Shown: piece after piece, positions 44,105-53,452 of the stretch | Layout: each line of letters opens with the position of its first letter | Numbering within the stretch: the first letter of the stretch is position 1 | Source of the DNA: Eubacteriaceae bacterium CHKCI004 | GTDB taxonomy: Bacteria; Bacillota; Clostridia; Lachnospirales; Lachnospiraceae | Assembly (NCBI GenBank): GCA_900016875.1 | Contig: FCNR01000032.1 | Coordinates: 62,001-126,000, forward strand | Length of the DNA: 64,000 nt | Reading direction: 5' to 3' | Notes under the pieces: model-generated | Told to the model about the DNA's origin: nothing | The model's input: the letters and a program-made list of their open reading frames with translations, nothing else | Databases searched by the model: none | Translations under genes and position numbers: made by a program

Positions 44105-44995
44105 ATGAATCTGACACAGATCAATCTTCTCTGGGAAGAATACAAAGCAAAATATGACATCGACAGCGATGCAAAGATCACTGCTGTCCGATATGACACG
44201 GACAAGTATGTGGAAGGATGTTTTAATCTTCTGGAACTGATGGACGGACAGTATATCCTTCATCTGAATCCCAACGTTCATCTGTATTCAGAGAGTTATG
44301 TGAAGTTTATTCTTTTCCACGAATTCACGCATTTTTATGATTTTATCAAATGTCCGTATACAGAGAAGCTCCCGATCATCATGTGGATGAACGCATACTC
44401 GGAATATCACGCCTGCCGTGTTACCCTGGCGCGTTTTATTGAGTCGCTCACTCTCACGGCAGTACATATGGATAAGGCACAGCTGCCGGGACCGTACCGG
44501 GAGATATCCATCCGTCATCTCCTTATTGAGAGCGTATACCGCACCAAGTTTTATTTTGACGCTTTTTTTAAAGAATATCATCTTTCTGATTTTGCCGGCG
44601 GTTTCCGCAATCTCATGTACCTGTTCGGATATCTTTCTCTTTTCCAGAACGATGACAAGATGGTGGACGAGACGCTGACGGCGCTGCATATCAACGATGA
44701 ATTGTTTCATACAATGTACCAGGCACTGAAGGATATGGATTTTGACAAGGTGATCGAAATGTATCAGGCCATCACAGACAAGGCTACTCTCACCTATCTC
44801 AAAGCCATGTTCCGCCGCTATTATCCGCCGCAGATTCTCTCGGATGAAGAGATTGACGGGATCACCCTCGACAATTACCGGGATCATGTCAAGCGACTTG
44901 ATCAGAAGATGCGCGAGCTGCATGTGTTCTCTCCGACTAAGGAACAGGAACAGATGCTCAGCGCAGAAGCGGCGTTGGCGCAGCTGTATTTTTAA
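44105..44995 (+). CDS. Putative metallopeptidase-like protein with HEFTH motif
   Basis: 296 aa, soluble, no signal peptide. The motif ILFHEFTHFYDF (about residues 75-86) fits the zinc-peptidase HExxH signature; a possible third ligand Glu is in NAYSEYHACR about 24 residues later. The rest is helical. I do not recognise a named family. An intracellular zinc peptidase role is possible but not shown. The ATG at 44105 is preferred over 44093 because GGGGGC lies 4-9 nt before it. Terminated by a strong hairpin, so monocistronic. Confidence 0.65.
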   Translation: MNLTQINLLWEEYKAKYDIDSDAKITAVRYDTDKYVEGCFNLLELMDGQYILHLNPNVHLYSESYVKFILFHEFTHFYDFIKCPYTEKLPIIMWMNAYSEYHACRVTLARFIESLTLTAVHMDKAQLPGPYREISIRHLLIESVYRTKFYFDAFFKEYHLSDFAGGFRNLMYLFGYLSLFQNDDKMVDETLTALHINDELFHTMYQALKDMDFDKVIEMYQAITDKATLTYLKAMFRRYYPPQILSDEEIDGITLDNYRDHVKRLDQKMRELHVFSPTKEQEQMLSAEAALAQLYF

Positions 44996-45057
44996 ATTAG
45001 ATATATCATTTTAGAAGTTTCTTCTATTCTTTATCATCTATTTTTTCTTTTTTGAAT

Positions 45058-45110
45058 AATCCCTTCTGAACGGCCGGAGTATTTCCGGACTGTTTCAGAG
45101 GGGATTATTT
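45058..45110 (+). terminator. Intrinsic terminator of the HExxH gene
   Basis: Stem AATCCCTTCTGAA pairing with TTTCAGAGGGGATT plus an inner CCGGA/TCCGG stem, followed by ATTT. Confidence 0.82.
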
Positions 45111-45152
45111 ATATTCAGTTTTTTCTCCGGATAATTTTTCCATAAAATTTTG

Positions 45153-45208
45153 TTGACATTTAGATATCAAAATGATATCATCCAAGTATCAACATAACAC
45201 TTGATGTT
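45153..45208 (+). promoter_or_regulatory. Promoter of the SPFH-RHH operon with TATCA repeats
   Basis: -35 TTGACA (45153-45158), 17-bp spacer, -10 TATCAT (45176-45181). The spacer and start region contain GATATC-N5-GATATC and then GTATCAA...CTTGATG, a set of TATCA half-sites that could bind the ribbon-helix-helix protein encoded downstream. Confidence 0.6.
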
Positions 45209-45273
45209 TTTACGTTGGAGCCAGACTTTTTCTAACTAAACATACGCGGCTCTTCAAAAAGGAGGTTTTATTC

Positions 45274-46302
45274 ATGAAAGAAAAAATCATAGGCACAAAA
45301 AAGAACGGGATGCTGATGCTGCTTCTCACACTGTTACTCTATGTATTGGCTATCTTTTACTGTGGTATCAGTATTGCAGGCTCCGCTCTCGGAGGCAATG
45401 TTGTTTTAATCACTGTCAGCATCATCTGGATTGCTCTGGGCTGGATCTTCTTCTGCGGACTGAAAGTGTTAAAGCCGCAGGAAGCACTGGTTCTCACCCT
45501 CTTCGGTAAATATGTGGGAACCTTAAAGGGCGAAGGCTTTTACTTTGTGAATCCTTTCTGCTCCAGCGTCAATCCGGCAGCGAAAACAAAACTGGGACAG
45601 AGCGGTGATGTGGACGCAGGAAACCGTAAGAGCGGTCTTTCTCTCTCTTTAAACAATGAGGGTGCTTCCGCCAACATGGATCTCGGCAGCAAAAAGATTT
45701 CTTTAAAAGTGATGACATTAAACAATGCCCGCCAGAAGATCAACGACTGTCTCGGCAATCCGGTGGAGATTGGCATCGCTGTCATGTGGAGGGTAACCGA
45801 CACTGCCAAAGCAGTATTTAACGTGGATAATTACAAAGAATATCTTTCCCTGCAGTGCGACAGCGCAGTCCGGGATATTGTAAGAATCTACCCATACGAT
45901 GTGGCTCCAAATGTGGATACCACCGGCGACGGACAGGCGGACGACGGCTCCCTGCGTGGTTCCAGCGAAGTAGTTGTACAGCGTATCAAAAAACAGCTTC
46001 AGGAAAAAGTTACTGACGCCGGGCTGGAGATTCTGGAAGCACGGATCACTTATCTGGCTTACGCTCCGGAAATCGCCGCAGTCATGCTGCAGAGACAGCA
46101 GGCTTCCGCCATTGTGGACGCCCGCAAGATGATCGTAGACGGCGCGGTAGGCATGGTGGAGATGGCACTGGAACATCTCAACGAGAGCCATATCGTAGAT
46201 CTGGATGAAGAACGTAAAGCCGCCATGGTCTCCAATCTGCTGGTCGTTCTCTGCGGACATCATGAAGCGCAGCCTATTGTCAACGCCGGCTCTCTTTATT
46301 AA
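45274..46302 (+). CDS. SPFH/band 7 domain membrane protein
   Basis: 342 aa. Two hydrophobic segments near the N-terminus (about 13-35 and 42-63), then an SPFH domain (about 65-300): VLKPQEALVLTLFGKYVGTLKGEGFYFVNPF, PVEIGIAVMWRVTDTAKAVF, LEILEARITYLAYAPEIAAVMLQRQQASAI. SPFH proteins scaffold membrane domains and form large rings. A Gly/Asp-rich insert (about 205-230; DTTGDGQADDG) interrupts the domain. Followed 25 bp later by a small ribbon-helix-helix gene, a pairing found in many Firmicutes; role unknown. Confidence 0.9.
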   Translation: MKEKIIGTKKNGMLMLLLTLLLYVLAIFYCGISIAGSALGGNVVLITVSIIWIALGWIFFCGLKVLKPQEALVLTLFGKYVGTLKGEGFYFVNPFCSSVNPAAKTKLGQSGDVDAGNRKSGLSLSLNNEGASANMDLGSKKISLKVMTLNNARQKINDCLGNPVEIGIAVMWRVTDTAKAVFNVDNYKEYLSLQCDSAVRDIVRIYPYDVAPNVDTTGDGQADDGSLRGSSEVVVQRIKKQLQEKVTDAGLEILEARITYLAYAPEIAAVMLQRQQASAIVDARKMIVDGAVGMVEMALEHLNESHIVDLDEERKAAMVSNLLVVLCGHHEAQPIVNAGSLY

Positions 46303-46327
46303 TAACAGGATGTGATGATATTCTGAT

Positions 46328-46531
46328 ATGAATGAAAAAAAGAAAAAACAGGTTCCTCTCCGGCTTTCGGAAAAGCTCTACAATGATATTGCCGCCTGGG
46401 CGGAAGACGATTTTCGTTCCGTAAACGGACAGATTGAATATCTTCTTACCGAATGCGTCCGACAGCGCAAAAAAAATGGCAAATATGTTTCCGAACACCT
46501 GGATGAACCGCTGGATATTACTATCGAATGA
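46328..46531 (+). CDS. Ribbon-helix-helix (Arc-like) small protein
   Basis: 67 aa. KQVPLRLSEKLYNDIAAWAEDDFRSVNGQIEYLLTECV is a typical ribbon-helix-helix fold: a strand (KQVPLRL) then two helices, as in Arc/CopG DNA-binding proteins. The acidic tail may contact a partner. Co-transcribed with the SPFH gene; may repress the operon through the TATCA repeats at the promoter. The ribosome site is weak, so it may be translationally coupled. Confidence 0.75.
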   Translation: MNEKKKKQVPLRLSEKLYNDIAAWAEDDFRSVNGQIEYLLTECVRQRKKNGKYVSEHLDEPLDITIE

Positions 46532-46541
46532 ATTTTTTACA

Positions 46542-46574
46542 AAAAAACCAGCTCCGGCAAGGAGCTGGTTTTTT
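46542..46574 (+). terminator. Bidirectional intrinsic terminator
   Basis: Stem AACCAGCTCC/GGAGCTGGTT with A-run and T-run on either side; shared by the SPFH-RHH operon and the convergent CmpB-like gene. Confidence 0.9.
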
Positions 46575-47872
46575 CAATCTACTTCTATAGCATTTGGATA
46601 AATTTTTTGCAGCCGGGCGTCATCAAAATGTTCATCCATCCATTTCTGCCACTGATGTTCCGCAGGAATCTGCTCGGATCTCTGATCACTGCGGATGAGC
46701 GCCAGTCCGGACACCGACATATTGACAACAAAAAATAAAACCAGAATCCAGGTAAGCACTTTTCCGGCAGCCAACGGTATCTTCTCTATCCAGCCGGAAA
46801 ATACCGGATACAATCCCTTCATCCAGACCACTGCCGCGATTCCCCAGAAAAAACAATACAACAGATTAATTCTTCCGCCCAGGTTAAACATCATTTTACT
46901 GTAATCCCAGAATACTTTTCCAAACACCAGCTCGGAAAGTACGCTGCAAAGGTATTCGTAAGCTCCGCCGAGGAAAGTTCCTGCCAAAAAAAGAAATCTG
47001 TCAGAGCGATCCCTGTATTTGTACAAAAGCAAGGAAGCCGCCGCAATGGCTACGCCCCACACAAGGCTGAACGGTCCCCACACGAGGCTGCTTCTGCTCA
47101 TCCAGACTCCCATCTTCAGCCGGCAGAAAATAGTTTCCACTATATCTCCCAGCAATGAACCGATAACGAGAAGCCAGAACAGTTTATAAAAACCACAGCC
47201 GGCAGCAAATACTCCCGCCGTTTCTTTCTCCTCTTTCTTTTTATGTATCACATTGGGATAAGCCCGTCGGATTCTCCGGTCAGTAAAGCCATAAATCACA
47301 CGCCCCAGCCGGGAGCTGATTCCTGACAGCCACGAATCCACTTCCTCCCACTGCTCCATTCTCCGGCTTCGCCCTGACAATATAACCAGAGTCGCCGCAA
47401 TATCGAGAATCAGCACTGCGGACAGAACACCCAGCAGTACTTTGCCAGGCAGGGATGGAATCATCCCGAACAGATCCGCGAACAGCGGATTTCCCCATTC
47501 CAGCGCAGCAACAGACAAAAGGCCCCATCCAACGGAAACCGGAAGGCTGATGTAACCATCCAGGTTCCATTTCATCTTTGAGTAGTCCCACCATCTCTCG
47601 TGATACATTTTTTCTATCAGGTGTCCTGCCGTCCACTCAATCAGCGTGGAAACAATGAAACCTGCCGCAAACAGCCAGACGCCATGCAGTTCTCCAAAAA
47701 AAATCGTGAGAACCACGGCAGATATTCCATAGATGACACAGAGAGGCGCATTGACCAGTCCCCGGTTGACAAACTTCTTCTGACGCAGCGCGGCGGAAAG
47801 AGTTTCCAGCACCCATCCCAGAAAGCTGTAGACAAAAAACAGCCAAATTATCTCGTATCCTGTATATTGCAT
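46574..47872 (-). CDS. CmpB-type membrane protein (putative ABC transporter permease family), internally duplicated
   Basis: 432 aa with about ten transmembrane segments in two similar halves. Each half holds the signature WWDYSKMKWNLDGYISLPVS (about 93-112) or FWDYSKMMFNLGGRINLLYC (about 320-340) after helices with GALYGF-like loops. The family is annotated in databases as a putative permease, but no ATPase partner is nearby, so transport is unproven. The duplication suggests two fused subunits. AAAGGAG precedes the ATG. Confidence 0.82.
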   Translation of the reverse strand: MQYTGYEIIWLFFVYSFLGWVLETLSAALRQKKFVNRGLVNAPLCVIYGISAVVLTIFFGELHGVWLFAAGFIVSTLIEWTAGHLIEKMYHERWWDYSKMKWNLDGYISLPVSVGWGLLSVAALEWGNPLFADLFGMIPSLPGKVLLGVLSAVLILDIAATLVILSGRSRRMEQWEEVDSWLSGISSRLGRVIYGFTDRRIRRAYPNVIHKKKEEKETAGVFAAGCGFYKLFWLLVIGSLLGDIVETIFCRLKMGVWMSRSSLVWGPFSLVWGVAIAAASLLLYKYRDRSDRFLFLAGTFLGGAYEYLCSVLSELVFGKVFWDYSKMMFNLGGRINLLYCFFWGIAAVVWMKGLYPVFSGWIEKIPLAAGKVLTWILVLFFVVNMSVSGLALIRSDQRSEQIPAEHQWQKWMDEHFDDARLQKIYPNAIEVD

Positions 47873-47945
47873 CTCTTTTCTCCTTTGTTTTTCTCTGCTT
47901 TTCTGCCTGACATATTTGAAATTATATCCGCATTATATTGAATGC

Positions 47946-47972
47946 AGAAAGAGACGGACACACCGTCTCTTC
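47946..47972 (-). terminator. Hairpin after proA
   Basis: Stem AGAGACGG/CCGTCTCT followed by TTTCTG on the minus strand; weak T-run, 14 bp after the stop. Confidence 0.6.
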
Positions 47973-47985
47973 CAAAATCCTCATC

Positions 47986-49242
47986 TTATCGTATCTGCCC
48001 GTTGCCCCGGATAATATATTTGTAGCTGCACAGCTCTTCCAATCCCATCGGGCCTCTGGCATGAAGCTTCTGGGTGGAAATCCCCATTTCACATCCAAGT
48101 CCGAACTCTCCCCCATCTGTAAAACGGGTGGTCACATTGACATAGACAGCGGCGCTGTCCACTCTTTTTGTGAAATACTCGGCAGCATCCTCACTTTCCG
48201 TGACAATGGCTTCGCTGTGTCCGCTGGAATGAGCCGCGATATGCGCTACGGCATCTTCCACGCTGTCCACAACTTTTACCGCGAGAATGTAATCCAAAAA
48301 CTCCGTATCAAAGTCTTTCTCACCAGCCGGCGTACCGTCGATGACAGCCGCAGCTCTCTCACAAAGCCGCAGCTCTACCGGCACCTTTCCCGCCGCCTCG
48401 CGGTCATCCACCAGGCGCTTTTTCAGCATCGGCAGAAATGTATCGGCAATATCTTTGTGAACCAGACATACTTCCTCAGCGTTGCAGACGCTCGGGCGGC
48501 TGGTTTTTGCGTTTTCTATGATATTGAGAGCCATTTCCGGTTTTGCCGTGCTGTCCACGTATACATGACAGATTCCGGTTCCCGTCTGAATACACGGAAC
48601 CTTCGCCTGATCCACGCACGCCTGAATAAGTCCGGCCCCGCCTCTTGGAATCAGCAGGTCCACATAGCCCACAGCCTTCATCAGCTCTGTTGAGCTCGCC
48701 CTTGTGGTATCCTCAATGAGACTCACGCAGCTTTTTGGCAGTCCGGCTTCCTTCAGTCCTTTCTGCATGGCATCCACCACTGCCCGGGCGCTCTTCCAGG
48801 CTTCCTTTCCGCTTCGAAGCACACAGGCGTTGCCACTCTTGATACAGAGCGCCGCCGCATCGCTGGTCACATTCGGACGGCTCTCGTAAATAATAGCAAT
48901 AACCCCCAGCGGAATAGCAGTCTTTTCTATGACCATTCCATTCGGGCGGGTAATGGACTTAAGAATTTTTCCCGCCGGATCCGGCAGATCGATCAGCTCG
49001 CGGATTCCCTGAGCCATACCGGCGATCCGGTCCTCTGTCAGAAGCAGCCGGTCCAGCATCACATCGGAAATCTTGCCCTTTGCCTGCTCCATATCTTCCT
49101 GATTTGCAGAGAGAATCTGCTCCGCCGACGCTTCCAGATGTTCTGCCATCAGCTCCAGCGCACGATTTTTTGTCTGTTCATCCGCAGCATTGATGGCGCT
49201 CTTCGCTTTTTTTGCCTGCTCCAATATTTCTTTTGTTGTCAT
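47986..49242 (-). CDS. proA: Gamma-glutamyl phosphate reductase
   Basis: 418-aa aldehyde-dehydrogenase-fold enzyme reducing gamma-glutamyl phosphate to glutamate semialdehyde in proline synthesis. Visible: [29 protein letters not shown], the catalytic Cys in [36 protein letters not shown] and the C-terminal [13 protein letters not shown]. Length fits. It starts 36 bp after proB in the same direction, with GGGGAGG before the ATG. Confidence 0.97.
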   Translation of the reverse strand: MTTKEILEQAKKAKSAINAADEQTKNRALELMAEHLEASAEQILSANQEDMEQAKGKISDVMLDRLLLTEDRIAGMAQGIRELIDLPDPAGKILKSITRPNGMVIEKTAIPLGVIAIIYESRPNVTSDAAALCIKSGNACVLRSGKEAWKSARAVVDAMQKGLKEAGLPKSCVSLIEDTTRASSTELMKAVGYVDLLIPRGGAGLIQACVDQAKVPCIQTGTGICHVYVDSTAKPEMALNIIENAKTSRPSVCNAEEVCLVHKDIADTFLPMLKKRLVDDREAAGKVPVELRLCERAAAVIDGTPAGEKDFDTEFLDYILAVKVVDSVEDAVAHIAAHSSGHSEAIVTESEDAAEYFTKRVDSAAVYVNVTTRFTDGGEFGLGCEMGISTQKLHARGPMGLEELCSYKYIIRGNGQIR

Positions 49243-49278
49243 AATGTATTACCTCCCCTTATGACTCCATGCATATTT

Positions 49279-50046
49279 CTATTTTTTTCCACGGAACTTT
49301 GTTCCGACCTTCTCCCCGTCAAGGATGCGATACAGATTCTCCGGATGCTTTCCATTGGCTATGATCATATCAATCCCTGCCTCCATGGCAATCTCCGCCG
49401 CCTTTATTTTTGTCACCATGCCGCCGGTGCCGAGCTTCGTGCCTTTTGTTCCCGCCAGCTCATAGATTTCCGGCGTTATGGAAAATACCACATCAATAAT
49501 ATCTGCATCCGGATCTTCTCTCGGATTAGCCGTATAGAGTCCGTCAATATCGCTGAGTACGATCAGAAGATCTGCATCTGCCTGTTTGGCCACAATAGCC
49601 GCCAATGTATCATTATCTCCCACGGAGATCTCATCGGTGACAATGGAATCGTTCTCATTAATGACCGGCATCACGTTGAGCTCCAGAAGTCGGTTTATAG
49701 TATTTTTGATATTACTGCTGCTGGTCTCATTCTCAAAATCTGCGCCGGTGAGCAAAATCTGCGCCACGATATGATTATACTCCAGAAATTTTTTGTCATA
49801 CAAATACATCAGCTCACACTGGCCGATGGCTGCAGCCGCCTGTTTTGTAGGCATATCCTCCGGTTTTTCCTTGAGATTCAGTTTGCCGACTCCCAGTCCG
49901 ATCGCTCCTGAAGAGACCAGTACCAGCTCATGTCCGGCATTCTTTATGTCACTCAATATTTTGCATAATGCCTCAATTCTCCGGATATTAATCCGCCCGC
50001 TTTCATGGGTCAGTGTGGATGTGCCCAGTTTTACTACGATTCGCAT
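49279..50046 (-). CDS. proB: Glutamate 5-kinase (short form without PUA domain)
   Basis: 255-aa amino-acid kinase. Visible: VVKLGTSTLTHESGRI, VSSGAIGLGVGKL, NENDSIVTDEISVGDNDTLAAIVA and GTGGMVTKIKAAEIAMEAG. Phosphorylates glutamate. Many ProB proteins carry a C-terminal PUA domain (about 370 aa total); this one ends after the kinase domain, at FRGKK. The start at 50046 has AGGAGG upstream; an earlier ATG at 50088 lies inside the glnQ-side hairpin. Confidence 0.95.
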   Translation of the reverse strand: MRIVVKLGTSTLTHESGRINIRRIEALCKILSDIKNAGHELVLVSSGAIGLGVGKLNLKEKPEDMPTKQAAAAIGQCELMYLYDKKFLEYNHIVAQILLTGADFENETSSSNIKNTINRLLELNVMPVINENDSIVTDEISVGDNDTLAAIVAKQADADLLIVLSDIDGLYTANPREDPDADIIDVVFSITPEIYELAGTKGTKLGTGGMVTKIKAAEIAMEAGIDMIIANGKHPENLYRILDGEKVGTKFRGKK

Positions 50047-50059
50047 ATGTTCCTCCTGC

Positions 50060-50104
50060 AAAAAGGGCTGCGCAAAATATTTACACATATTCCGCTGCAG
50101 CCCC
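50060..50104 (-). terminator. Intrinsic terminator-like hairpin wedged between the ABC operon and proB
   Basis: Minus strand: stem GGGGCTGC/GCAGCCC with an AT-rich loop, then TTTTT that abuts the proB ribosome site (GCAGGAGG). There is no room for a promoter between the T-run and proB. Confidence 0.7.
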
Positions 50105-50118
50105 TACTCCATTCATTT

Positions 50119-50856
50119 CTATAACACTTTACTCAAAAAGCTCTGTGTTCTCTCATTCTGCGGATGGTCCATGACCTCCTCCGGTGTTCCCTGTTCCATG
50201 ATCACGCCCTGATCGATAAAGAATACCCGGTCAGCAACGTCGTGGGCAAATCCCATCTCGTGGGTTACCACAACCATGGTCATACCTTCTGCCGCCAGTT
50301 CTTTCATAACGTCAAGAACTTCGCAGACCATTTCAGGGTCCAGAGCGGAAGTCGGCTCATCAAAAAGCATGATATCCGGCTCCATGGCAAGGGCGCGCGC
50401 AATAGCCACACGCTGCTGCTGTCCGCCGGAAAGCTCCTTCGGTTTCGCGTCCGCCTTATCTGCCAGACCGACTCTCTGAAGAAGTTCCATGGCTTTTTTC
50501 TCCGCTTCTTCTTTGGTTTTGATCTTAAGCTGTACCGGAGCCAGCATAATGTTCTCTTTTACCGTGTAATGCGGGAAAAGATTAAACTGCTGAAATACCA
50601 TTCCGATGTGACGGCGGATTTTGTCAATATCGCTGTTCTTTCCGGTAATGCTCTCGCCATCCACCAGGATCTCTCCTTCCGTAGCCTCCTCCAGACGGTT
50701 CAGGCAGCGAAGGAACGTAGATTTACCCGAACCTGACGGTCCGATAACGCAGATTACTTCACCGGTGGTGATCTCCGCGTCAATTCCCTTTAATACATGA
50801 AGAGAACCAAAACTTTTCTTCAGTCCTTTTACTTTAATTTTAATATTGTTCTCCAT
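50119..50856 (-). CDS. glnQ: Polar amino acid ABC transporter, ATP-binding protein
   Basis: 245 aa. Walker [11 protein letters not shown]-loop, signature [15 protein letters not shown], Walker [15 protein letters not shown] and switch His in [12 protein letters not shown]. Typical GlnQ-type subunit powering import of glutamine or a related polar amino acid. Its start codon overlaps the permease stop (TAATG), so it is translationally coupled. Last gene of a binding protein-permease-ATPase operon. Confidence 0.95.
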   Translation of the reverse strand: MENNIKIKVKGLKKSFGSLHVLKGIDAEITTGEVICVIGPSGSGKSTFLRCLNRLEEATEGEILVDGESITGKNSDIDKIRRHIGMVFQQFNLFPHYTVKENIMLAPVQLKIKTKEEAEKKAMELLQRVGLADKADAKPKELSGGQQQRVAIARALAMEPDIMLFDEPTSALDPEMVCEVLDVMKELAAEGMTMVVVTHEMGFAHDVADRVFFIDQGVIMEQGTPEEVMDHPQNERTQSFLSKVL

Positions 50857-51524
50857 TATGCATTAATCCTCCTTTCAACGGCTCTTGAGATAAACGACAA
50901 AATCGTAACAATCAGGAGGAAGAAAATAGCTACCCACGTATAGGTCGCAAAAGACTCCATGGTTCTTCCTACATAAATCTTTGCGTTGTACATAATCTCC
51001 GACAAACCGATGGCATAAAGAATCGTGGAATCCTTCAGCGTGATGATAAACTGGTTTACCAGAGACGGAAGACAAATGCGCACCGCCTGCGGAAGAATGA
51101 TCTTCTGCATGGACTTGGCATAATTTAATCCCAGACTTCTCGCAGCCTCCATCTGTCCTTTATTGACAGACTCGATGGAACCACGGAAAATCTCGGAAAT
51201 ATACGCCCCCGCATTGAGCGTCAGGGTTACAAGACTGGCGGTAAATACCGTAATTCTGAACTGAGAGCCGGTGATGGACTGAATCAGCTGCGGCATGGCA
51301 AAGTAAAAATAAAAAGCCTGCACCAGCATTGGAGTTCCACGGATCAGCCAGATATAAAACTTGGCAATGCCGCGCAAAACGACATTGTGGGAAATGTTCA
51401 TCAAACATACAAAAATGCCCAGCACCATGGCGATGAGCAAAGACAATACTGTAATCTGGACAGTCATACCCAACCCGTTGAGAAGGGTTGGGTAGACTTC
51501 ACTAAAAACCTGAAATAAATTCAT
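50856..51524 (-). CDS. Polar amino acid ABC transporter, permease
   Basis: 222 aa with about five transmembrane helices and the EAA-like cytoplasmic loop [33 protein letters not shown]. HisM/GlnP type. The single permease gene implies a homodimer. It lies 18 bp after the binding-protein gene and overlaps the ATPase gene. Confidence 0.95.
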   Translation of the reverse strand: MNLFQVFSEVYPTLLNGLGMTVQITVLSLLIAMVLGIFVCLMNISHNVVLRGIAKFYIWLIRGTPMLVQAFYFYFAMPQLIQSITGSQFRITVFTASLVTLTLNAGAYISEIFRGSIESVNKGQMEAARSLGLNYAKSMQKIILPQAVRICLPSLVNQFIITLKDSTILYAIGLSEIMYNAKIYVGRTMESFATYTWVAIFFLLIVTILSFISRAVERRINA

Positions 51525-51542
51525 TATGAATCATCCTTTTCA

Positions 51543-52337
51543 TTATTCAGCGGAAGTATATTTTGCAATAATCTCGTCGTAAGTTCCGTTTTCTTTGATG
51601 TTGGCAAGACCTGCGTTGAACATCTCAAGCAGCTCTGCGTTCTGTCCTTTCAGAACAGCGAAACCATATGGTGTGGAGAAGTTCTCTTTCTCTTCTGCCA
51701 CGATCTTAAGACCGTTGCCCTGGGAGATACCATACGCCATAACCGGCTGATCTTCGAAACATGCCACAGTGTTGCCTGTGATAACATCCTGATACATCAG
51801 GGAAGACTCATCAAAGTACTGGATATCGAAACCATACTCTTCTTTTAATGTCTCTGCACATTCAGCGCCCTGTGTTCCTGTCTTTGCTGCCACAGTCTGG
51901 CCTCTCAGGTCTTCCAGTCCCTGGATATCGCTGTTTTCTGCCGCTGCGATTGCAACGTAAGAATCATAGTAAGTATCGGAGAAATCGTATTTCTGCTGTC
52001 TCTCCTCTGTGATAGACATACCTGCGATAACGCCGTCGCTCTGTCCGGACTCCAGAGATGCCACTGCCGCATCGAATCCAAGAGGGGTCAGTTCATATTT
52101 AAATCCCTGGTCTTCCGCGATGGCTGCGAGAATATCCACGTCAATTCCGACGAATTCATTATTCTCATCAGAAAATTCAAACGGTGCAAAAACGGTATCT
52201 GTTGCAATTACGTAGGTTTTATCTGATGATGCGCTGTCGGATCCTGTGCTGTCTGCCTCATTGTTTGCATTACTTCCACATGCAGCCAGTGATAACGTCA
52301 TCGCTGCAATCAAAGCCATTGATAAGAATTTTTTCAT
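51543..52337 (-). CDS. Polar amino acid ABC transporter, substrate-binding lipoprotein
   Basis: 264 aa. Lipoprotein signal peptide with lipobox LAAC (cleavage before Cys20), Ser-rich linker, then a family 3 solute-binding fold: TDTVFAPFEFSDENNEFVGIDVDILAAIAED, GFDAAVASLESGQSDGVIAGMSITEER, AAKTGTQGAE. Ligand-pocket pattern resembles glutamine/cystine binders; the exact ligand is not certain. First gene of the operon, GGAAGG before the ATG. Confidence 0.94.
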   Translation of the reverse strand: MKKFLSMALIAAMTLSLAACGSNANNEADSTGSDSASSDKTYVIATDTVFAPFEFSDENNEFVGIDVDILAAIAEDQGFKYELTPLGFDAAVASLESGQSDGVIAGMSITEERQQKYDFSDTYYDSYVAIAAAENSDIQGLEDLRGQTVAAKTGTQGAECAETLKEEYGFDIQYFDESSLMYQDVITGNTVACFEDQPVMAYGISQGNGLKIVAEEKENFSTPYGFAVLKGQNAELLEMFNAGLANIKENGTYDEIIAKYTSAE

Positions 52338-52441
52338 GTGAATTCCTTCCTTTCTAATCTTTCTTTTTTCACATTACTTTTCTATTATATCTATTTCGCA
52401 TATAAAATGCAAGAAACTTTCAAAAAACATACATTTTGCCC

Positions 52442-53452
52442 TCATATCTGCTTAAAGACCACAGCTCCGGCATAGACCAGCGAACTGTCTCTCTGAAAAA
52501 AAATCCGTCCTTTTTTTGGCGCGGTGATCTCTTCGGAGACTTCGCCGTTATAAGGGTCAATGATTTCTGCCAGCAGTTCCCCTTTCTCCGCCGATACATA
52601 GTCAATACGTTCAGTTCCTCCTGTATATACAGAAAATGCCGCTGTCTCCCATATCTGCCAGTTATAATTCAGCGTCGTTGTGTCATAAGGTTTCGGTTCG
52701 CGAATGATTACATAAGGGAGACCAAATTCCCGGGCTAAAGAAATATCTTCAAAACCTGTATGCATGATCCTCACATGAGGAAGATAATTTCCTTTTGTAT
52801 ATGAGCTGCAGAAATGTATTCCGTATTTATAATGACGTATCGGCTCAAAAATTCCCGCGGCAATCCGCTGCGTTGTCTCCCCCAGCGCATAACCGGGAAA
52901 CATGCGGTTGATATCCGTATTATCTGACGGCCAGAATCTTTTTCCCACGTTGATAGAATATAGATTCGCAGCAGGAATAACAAGGATTTTCTTTCCCGGG
53001 CATATCCTGCCCTCCCTCTCCATTTGTTTCAATCGTTTATTCAATTGGGAACAAATATTACTGGCATGGATATCTATACAGAAATCTGACTTTGCCAAAT
53101 CTTCCATGACACCCGCAGCCACATATTCTGCCATCGTTCCACCGCTGTCTCCCGGAAAGATTCTGTTCATATCCAGATCAAAACGGGGGATTCCCCGGGT
53201 AATGGTGTCCACTCCGAGAGGATTCAGAGCAGGATAAATGTCCACAATTCCTCCCATCTTCTCCCTGTTATTTTTCAGAATCTGATTGAGTCTGTAACAG
53301 ACATACTGCCCCTCCAGTTCATCCCCATGCGTTCCTGTCACCACGCTGAATATTTTTTGTTTTCCATCAGGCCGCAGCGGCATGATTCTGTTTTTTTGTA
53401 TCTCCAGCTTCTCATCCACAGGAAGAGCCGTTGAAACCACACTTTTTATCAT
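52442..53452 (-). CDS. M14-like succinylglutamate desuccinylase/aspartoacylase family protein
   Basis: 336 aa. Zinc-binding pattern of AstE/AspA carboxypeptidase-like enzymes: VTGTHGDELEGQYV (His and Glu), DLDMNRIFPG, and the third His in FCIDIHASNI. The C-terminal half has a Glu-rich tail (IIREPKPYDTT... GELLAEIIDPYNG). Family members cut amide bonds of N-acyl amino acids or small peptides. It overlaps the transglutaminase gene by 41 bp and belongs to the ATP-grasp cassette, so it may process the cassette's product. Start ATG at 53452 with GGAGG upstream. Confidence 0.85.
   Translation of the reverse strand: MIKSVVSTALPVDEKLEIQKNRIMPLRPDGKQKIFSVVTGTHGDELEGQYVCYRLNQILKNNREKMGGIVDIYPALNPLGVDTITRGIPRFDLDMNRIFPGDSGGTMAEYVAAGVMEDLAKSDFCIDIHASNICSQLNKRLKQMEREGRICPGKKILVIPAANLYSINVGKRFWPSDNTDINRMFPGYALGETTQRIAAGIFEPIRHYKYGIHFCSSYTKGNYLPHVRIMHTGFEDISLAREFGLPYVIIREPKPYDTTTLNYNWQIWETAAFSVYTGGTERIDYVSAEKGELLAEIIDPYNGEVSEEITAPKKGRIFFQRDSSLVYAGAVVFKQI

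Noticed and set aside
50047-50118. T-box or riboswitch before proB
   Set aside because: The gap is only 72 bp and lacks the T-box sequence; only a hairpin with T-run is present.
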